Positions 59,788 through 64,000 of a DNA stretch of 64,000 bases are shown piece after piece (position 1 is the stretch's first letter; each line of letters starts with the position of its first letter). Position numbers and translations under genes: made by a program. The notes under the pieces were generated by a model, which saw nothing but the letters and a program-made list of their open reading frames with translations, ran no database searches and had not been told where the DNA came from. Origin of the DNA: Alloactinosynnema sp. L-07 (GTDB taxonomy: Bacteria > Actinomycetota > Actinomycetes > Mycobacteriales > Pseudonocardiaceae); contig NZ_LN850107.1 in NCBI RefSeq assembly GCF_900070365.1, positions 558,001 through 622,000 on the forward strand, read 5' to 3'.

Positions 59788-61221
59788 CTAGAGCGGGATG
59801 TTGCCGTGGGCGCCGCGTCCGGCGGGCGCCGCCGCCAACGCCTCGGCCAGCTTCCGCCGGGTCTGACGCGGGTCGATGACCTCGTCGACCACGCCGATGG
59901 CCATCGCCCGGTCGACACCGCCCGCGATGCGCTCGTGCTCGGCGGTCAGCTGGGCGTGCAGCGCTTCGCGCTCGTCCTCGGTCGCCGCGGCGAGCTTCTT
60001 GCGGTGCAGGATGCCGACCGCCGCCTTGGCGCCCATCACGGCGACCTCGGCCTCCGGCCACGCGAACACCGCGGTGGCGCCCAGCGAACGCGAGTTCATC
60101 GCGATGTACGCGCCGCCGTAGGACTTGCGGGTCACCAGGGTCACCCGGGGAACCACCGCCTCCGCGAAGGCATGCAGCAGCTTCGCGCCGCGGCGGACGA
60201 CGCCGTCCCATTCCTGGCCGACGCCGGGCAGGTAGCCGGGCACGTCCACCACGACCAGCAGCGGCACCCCGAAGCTGTCGCACATCCGGACGAACCGGGC
60301 CGCCTTCTCCGCCGAGAGCGAGTCCAGGCAGCCGCCCTTGCGCAGCGGGTTGTTGGCGATCACGCCGACCGTGCGCCGACCGAGGCGACCAAGGCCGACC
60401 ACGATGTTCGGCGCCCACTTGGCCTGCAGCTCCTCGAACTGCGACACGCCTTCCTCATCGGTGTCGAGGATGCCGCGCAGGACCGGCTTGACGTCGTAGG
60501 CGCGGTTGAGCTGCTCGGGCAGCAGGTCGCGCAGCGGGGTCTCCTCGCGCACGGCGTGCAGGTCGAACAGGCCAGGCTTGGCGAACAGGCTGGTGATCCG
60601 ACGGGCCCGCACGTAGGCGTCGGGCTCGTCGGTGGCCAGCACGTGCACCACACCGGACTTGCGGCCGTGCGCCTCCGCGCCGCCGAGTCCCTCCTGGTCG
60701 ATCTGCTCACCGGTGACGCTGCGAACCACGTCCGGCCCGGTCACGAACACCCGGCCCGCCGGGGACATGATCACGACGTCGGTCAGCGCCGGGCCGTAGG
60801 CCGCGCCACCGGCGGCGGGACCGACCACGACACTGATCTGCGGGACCCGGCCGGAGGCGCGGATCATCGCCGCGAAGACGTTGCCGACCGCGTCGAGCGA
60901 CTCCACGCCCTCGGCCAGCCGGGCGCCGCCGCAGTGCCACACGCCGATCACCGGGCAGCGCTCGCGCACCGCGGTGTCGATGGCCTCGACGATGTGCCTG
61001 CACCCCTCCGTGCCCATCGCGCCGCCCATCTTCGTGGCGTCGGTGCAGTAGGCGATGACCTTGACCCCGTCGACGCGACCGCGCACCGCGAACACGCCAC
61101 TGGTGTCGGCGGGCCGCAGCGGGGCCATCGAGTCGGCGTCGAGCAGTTGGGCGAGCCGGACCAGCGGATCACGCGGGTCCAGGTCACCGATCTCGCTCGA
61201 TCGGGTGGCCAGGGCGGTCAT
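59788..61221 (-). CDS. accD: Acyl-CoA carboxylase beta (carboxyltransferase) subunit, AccD6-like
   Basis: The 477-residue subunit transfers CO2 from biotin to acetyl-CoA or propionyl-CoA to make malonyl-CoA for the FAS-II system. It has 'MGGAMGTEGCRHIVEAID' and the oxyanion-hole and CoA-binding stretches 'VVVGPAAGGAAYGPALTDVV' and 'VTRKSYGGAYIAMNSR'. It lies at the end of the fab operon, as AccD6 does in mycobacteria, which makes it the probable malonyl-CoA source for this operon. GAGGAG precedes the ATG. Confidence 0.94.
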   Translation of the reverse strand: MTALATRSSEIGDLDPRDPLVRLAQLLDADSMAPLRPADTSGVFAVRGRVDGVKVIAYCTDATKMGGAMGTEGCRHIVEAIDTAVRERCPVIGVWHCGGARLAEGVESLDAVGNVFAAMIRASGRVPQISVVVGPAAGGAAYGPALTDVVIMSPAGRVFVTGPDVVRSVTGEQIDQEGLGGAEAHGRKSGVVHVLATDEPDAYVRARRITSLFAKPGLFDLHAVREETPLRDLLPEQLNRAYDVKPVLRGILDTDEEGVSQFEELQAKWAPNIVVGLGRLGRRTVGVIANNPLRKGGCLDSLSAEKAARFVRMCDSFGVPLLVVVDVPGYLPGVGQEWDGVVRRGAKLLHAFAEAVVPRVTLVTRKSYGGAYIAMNSRSLGATAVFAWPEAEVAVMGAKAAVGILHRKKLAAATEDEREALHAQLTAEHERIAGGVDRAMAIGVVDEVIDPRQTRRKLAEALAAAPAGRGAHGNIPL

Positions 61222-61259
61222 GGAGTGCTCCTCAAGGACGGATGGTTCGCCGACGCCGG

Positions 61260-62507
61260 TCAGGCGGCGGTGAACGCGAGCGCGACGTTGTGGCCGCCGA
61301 AGCCGAACGAGTCGTTCACCGCGGCCGTGAGCTCGACCTTGCGCGGCTGGCCGGTGACCACGTCCAAGCCGACCCGCGGGTCGATGTTCTCCAGGTTCCG
61401 GGTGGCCGGGATGGTGCCGTAGTAGATCGACAGGATCGTCGCGATGCTCTCGACCGCGCCCGCGCCGCCGACCAGGTGGCCCAGCGACGACTTCGGGGCG
61501 GTGATCACGACGTGGTCGCCGAGCGCCTTGCGGATCGCGGCGGCCTCTCCGACGTCACCGACGACGGTGGACGTGGCGTGCGCGTTGACGTGCTGCACGT
61601 CGGCCGCACGCAGACCAGCCATCTGGATCGCGTTGGTGATGGCCCTGATCTGGCCGACGCCCTCGGGGTGGTTGCCCGTGATGTGGAAGGCGTCGGAGGT
61701 CATGCCGTAGCCGGACAGGCGGCCGTAGATGCGGGCGCCGCGAGCCCGCGCGTAGTCCTCCCGCTCCAGGATGACCACGCCCGCGCCCTCACCGAGGACG
61801 AAGCCGTCGCGGTCCTGGTCGAACGGCCGCGACGCGCGCTCCGGCTCGTCGTTGCGCGTGCTGAGTGTGCGGGACTGGGCGAACCCGGCGACGGTGATCG
61901 GGTGGATGCACGCCTCGGCGCCACCGGCGACCACGACGTCGGCACGCCCGGTCTGGATCATCTGGTAGGCCGTGGCCAGGCCCTCCGCGCCCGAGGCACA
62001 CGCCGAGGCGGGGGAGTGCACGCCCGCCCTGGCCCGCAGCTCGATGCCGACGTGGGCGGCCGGGCCGTTGGGCATCAGCATCGGCACCAGCAGCGGTGAG
62101 ACCTTGCGCAGACCCTCCCGCTCCAGGATGTCGTCCTGGTCGAGCAGGGTCACGGGTCCGCCGATGCCGGTGCCGATGCACACCCCGAGTCGTTCGGGGT
62201 CGACCGGCGCTTCCTCGTCCCTCGGCATCTCGAACCCGGCGTCCGCCCAGGCTTCCCTGGCGGCGATGATCGCGATCTGCTCACACCGGTCGAGCCTGCG
62301 GGCCTGGACCCGGGGCAGCACGTCGGCGGGGTCGACCGCGAGCGGCGCGTGCAGCCGGGCGGGCAGCTCGAAGCGCTCCGCCCACTCATGCTCGTTGCGG
62401 CGCACGCCGTTCTTGCCCGCGAGCAGCGCTTCCCAGGTGGACGGGACATCCCCGCCGAGCGGCGTGGTGGCGCCCAGCCCGGTGATGACGACGTCGACGT
62501 TGCTCAT
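61260..62507 (-). CDS. fabF: Beta-ketoacyl-ACP synthase II (KasA/FabF)
   Basis: The 415-residue condensing enzyme elongates acyl-ACP in type II fatty acid (mycolic-like) synthesis. The catalytic Cys lies in 'SPASACASGAEGLATAY', the His residues are in 'VNAHATSTVVGDVGE' and 'SSLGHLVGGAGAVES', and the N-terminus is 'VDVVITGLGATTPLGGDV'. It lies between acpM and accD in the operon. Confidence 0.95.
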   Translation of the reverse strand: MSNVDVVITGLGATTPLGGDVPSTWEALLAGKNGVRRNEHEWAERFELPARLHAPLAVDPADVLPRVQARRLDRCEQIAIIAAREAWADAGFEMPRDEEAPVDPERLGVCIGTGIGGPVTLLDQDDILEREGLRKVSPLLVPMLMPNGPAAHVGIELRARAGVHSPASACASGAEGLATAYQMIQTGRADVVVAGGAEACIHPITVAGFAQSRTLSTRNDEPERASRPFDQDRDGFVLGEGAGVVILEREDYARARGARIYGRLSGYGMTSDAFHITGNHPEGVGQIRAITNAIQMAGLRAADVQHVNAHATSTVVGDVGEAAAIRKALGDHVVITAPKSSLGHLVGGAGAVESIATILSIYYGTIPATRNLENIDPRVGLDVVTGQPRKVELTAAVNDSFGFGGHNVALAFTAA

Positions 62508-62560
62508 GGGGTTTCCTTCGCAGCGGTTGGGTGCTGAGTGCTGAGGTACAAGGAGGTGGG

Positions 62561-62809
62561 TCAGGACTTGCTGATGTAGGCGACGGCGTCGCCGACGGTC
62601 TTGAGGTTGGCCAGCTCGTCGTCCGGGATCTTGACGCCGAACCTGTCCTCGGCCTGCACGGCGATCTCGACCATCGACAGCGAGTCGATGTCGAGGTCGT
62701 CGACGAAGGACTTCTCCGGGGTGACGTCGTCCGGCGCCACACCGGCGACCTCTTCGACGATCTCCGCCAGGCCTTCGAGGATCTCGGCTTCGCTGGGCTT
62801 CTCCGACAT
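62561..62809 (-). CDS. acpM: Acyl carrier protein
   Basis: The 82-residue carrier protein holds growing acyl chains on a phosphopantetheine arm. The attachment Ser43 lies in 'DDLDIDSLSMVEIAVQ'. The end 'LKTVGDAVAYISKS' is helical. It is the carrier for the flanking FabH and FabF enzymes. Confidence 0.96.
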   Translation of the reverse strand: MSEKPSEAEILEGLAEIVEEVAGVAPDDVTPEKSFVDDLDIDSLSMVEIAVQAEDRFGVKIPDDELANLKTVGDAVAYISKS

Positions 62810-62898
62810 GCCAGTCGTCCTTTCTCAGTTGGTCAACCGGCCGGTGTGCACCTGCCGGAGCTTTATTGGTGTGTCCCTTGCGTTAAGACAACACAGTG

Positions 62899-62959
62899 GG
62901 ACAGATCGCTACCTGTCCACGCTGGGACGGGAGATTCATGGACAGATCACCACTTGTCC
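62899..62959. repeat. Two similar 20-bp dyads at the end of fabH
   Basis: GGACAGATCGCTACCTGTCC (62899-62918) and GGACAGATCACCACTTGTCC (62940-62959) share most bases and are both inverted repeats. The second lies in the fabH 3' end, encoding Gly-Gln-Val-Val-Ile-Cys-Pro, and the first lies beyond its stop and still reads Gly-Gln-Val-Ala-Ile-Cys-Pro on the minus strand. It looks like a partial duplication of the gene end. Confidence 0.7.
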
Positions 62960-63910
62960 CGCGTAGGACAGTCCCGCGCCGAAGCCGATCAGCAGGGCGA
63001 CGTCGCCCGGCTTGATCCGGCCCGCGGCACGCAGGTGGTCCATGGCCATCGGGATGGAGGCCGACGAGGTGTTGCCCGAGAGCACGATGTCGTCGGCGAC
63101 GACCATGTCCTCGCGGGCGCCCTTGGCGCGCAGCCGCTTGGCGATCGCCTCGATGATGCGCAGGTTCGCCTGGTGCGGGATCAGCACGTCGATGTCCTCT
63201 GGCCGCAGGCCGGAGGCCTCCAGCGCGCGCAGCGCGATCGGCGCGATCATGGTGGTCGCCCAGCGGAAGACCGACTGGCCCTCCTGGTAGATGAACCGGC
63301 GGTCGGTCATGCCGATGGTGTCGACCAGGTCGCCAGCGCTGCCCCACACGACGGGGCCGATGCCGGGCTCCTCGGCCGGTCCGACCACCGCGGCGCCCGC
63401 GCCGTCGGCGAAGATGATCGCGTTGGACCGGTCGACCGGGTCCACCCAGTCGGTGAGCTTCTCGGCGCCGATCACCAGCACGCGCCGGGCCGAGCCGGAG
63501 CGCACCAGGTCGGACGCGGTGCCCAAGGCGTAGCAGAACCCGGCGCACGCGGCGTTGAGGTCGAACGCGCCTGCCGCCTTGACCCCGATCCGGTCGGCCA
63601 CCTGGGCCGCGCCGTTGGGAATGGGCGTCGGCATGGTGCAGTTCGCCAGGATCACAGTGTCCACTTCGGACGGCGCCAGGCCACAGTCGGCCAACGCCTT
63701 CGACCCGGCGATGACAGCCATGTCGACCAGACGCTCGTCCGGCGCGGCGAACCGGCGCTCGGCGATGCCCACGCGCTCGCGGATCCACTGGTCGGTGGTG
63801 TCCATCTTCTGCGAGAGCTCGTCGTTGGTGACGATGCGCTCCGGCTGGAAGCTGCCGACCCCGAGGATTCGGCTGGCTGGTGCGCCAGTGGCGAGTCGCA
63901 GTGTGGTCAT
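62936..63910 (-). CDS. fabH: Beta-ketoacyl-ACP synthase III
   Basis: The 324-residue KAS III starts fatty acid chains from acyl-CoA and malonyl-ACP. The catalytic Cys122 is in 'FDLNAACAGFCYALGTA', His in 'VLIPHQANLRI', Asn in 'DIVLSGNTSSAS'. The end is 'GAGLSYAGQVVICP', slightly longer than the usual family end. It overlaps the fabD gene (ATGA). Confidence 0.95.
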   Translation of the reverse strand: MTTLRLATGAPASRILGVGSFQPERIVTNDELSQKMDTTDQWIRERVGIAERRFAAPDERLVDMAVIAGSKALADCGLAPSEVDTVILANCTMPTPIPNGAAQVADRIGVKAAGAFDLNAACAGFCYALGTASDLVRSGSARRVLVIGAEKLTDWVDPVDRSNAIIFADGAGAAVVGPAEEPGIGPVVWGSAGDLVDTIGMTDRRFIYQEGQSVFRWATTMIAPIALRALEASGLRPEDIDVLIPHQANLRIIEAIAKRLRAKGAREDMVVADDIVLSGNTSSASIPMAMDHLRAAGRIKPGDVALLIGFGAGLSYAGQVVICP

Positions 63911-64000
63911 GCGGTACTTCCGATCAGTTCGGCCACCGTGTCGAGATTCGCGGGGGTCCTCAGGGCCACGGTGGGGGTGCCGCTGAGTTCGCGCTTGGCC
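63907..64000 (-). CDS. fabD: C-terminal end of malonyl-CoA:ACP transacylase (partial)
   Basis: The final 30 codons are visible, ending 'ELSGTPTVALRTPANLDTVA' and then 'ELIGSTA'. This matches the FabD C-terminus and the expected operon order fabD-fabH-acpM-fabF-accD. The stop overlaps the fabH start (ATGA). The catalytic part lies outside the window. Confidence 0.85.
   Translation of the reverse strand, partial: AKRELSGTPTVALRTPANLDTVAELIGSTA

Overview
This is a high-GC actinobacterial chromosome segment. The order Pseudonocardiales (an Actinokineospora, Saccharothrix or Lentzea type of organism) is an inference from Lsr2, a DUF3145 protein, a mycothiol-type DinB-fold enzyme, an ECF41 sigma factor, the fabD-fabH-acpM-fabF-accD operon and the many leaderless-looking starts. 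Coding density is high and most genes are housekeeping or widely shared. There is no prophage, CRISPR array, rRNA operon or biosynthetic cluster. Both window ends cut genes.

Layout. 1-8.6 kb: the tail of an unknown secreted protein, a YcnI-like protein, glycyl-tRNA synthetase, a YdcF membrane protein, dGTPase, a serpin, and an AhpD-like protein facing an ECF41 sigma factor. 8.6-12.5 kb: dnaG, a small conserved gene, a methyltransferase, tRNA-Asn and tRNA-Met. 12.7-17.7 kb: a secreted P-domain protein and a fructose-type PTS locus (DeoR regulator, broken fruK, broken fruA, HPr, enzyme I), then exonuclease III. 17.7-34.6 kb: secreted and envelope proteins, a CobW GTPase, an operon of FnIII protein, MoxR, DUF58 and transglutaminase-like genes facing a membrane Ser/Thr kinase, a subtilase, OsmC and VOC proteins, a BNR protein and an SGNH hydrolase. 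34.7-42.3 kb: a flavin monooxygenase, small enzymes, an AraC regulator, and a run of two flavin oxidases and a ThDP enzyme. 42.3-46.1 kb: a small His/Cys-rich secreted peptide and a desaturase with its ferredoxin reductase under a divergent TetR regulator. 46-51 kb: a ROK regulator divergent from the three-gene proton-translocating transhydrogenase operon. 51-59.8 kb: mixed genes including PAC2, MpaB, Lsr2, paired CrcB fluoride channels, a second subtilase and DUF3145. 59.8-64 kb: the FAS-II operon on the minus strand.

The most unusual content is small-scale rearrangement. (1) A segment of about 90 bp inside a conserved gene at 35.9 kb is inverted in place: the expected protein core reads perfectly from the opposite strand. 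(2) Between the ferredoxin reductase and desaturase genes sits a 159-bp element with 20-bp terminal inverted repeats and CTAG on both sides. Removing it restores a tight operon junction, so it looks like a recent MITE insertion. (3) fruK and fruA are fused by an internal deletion, leaving HPr and enzyme I without a local sugar permease. (4) A LuxR-type C-terminus survives as a fragment at 51.2 kb. Other leads are a transglutaminase-like protein lacking the usual Cys and His, an ECF41-type promoter in front of the AhpD-like gene, a DesT-like operator, small secreted Cys-containing peptides, and a TANNNT box 6-8 nt upstream of about a dozen start codons.
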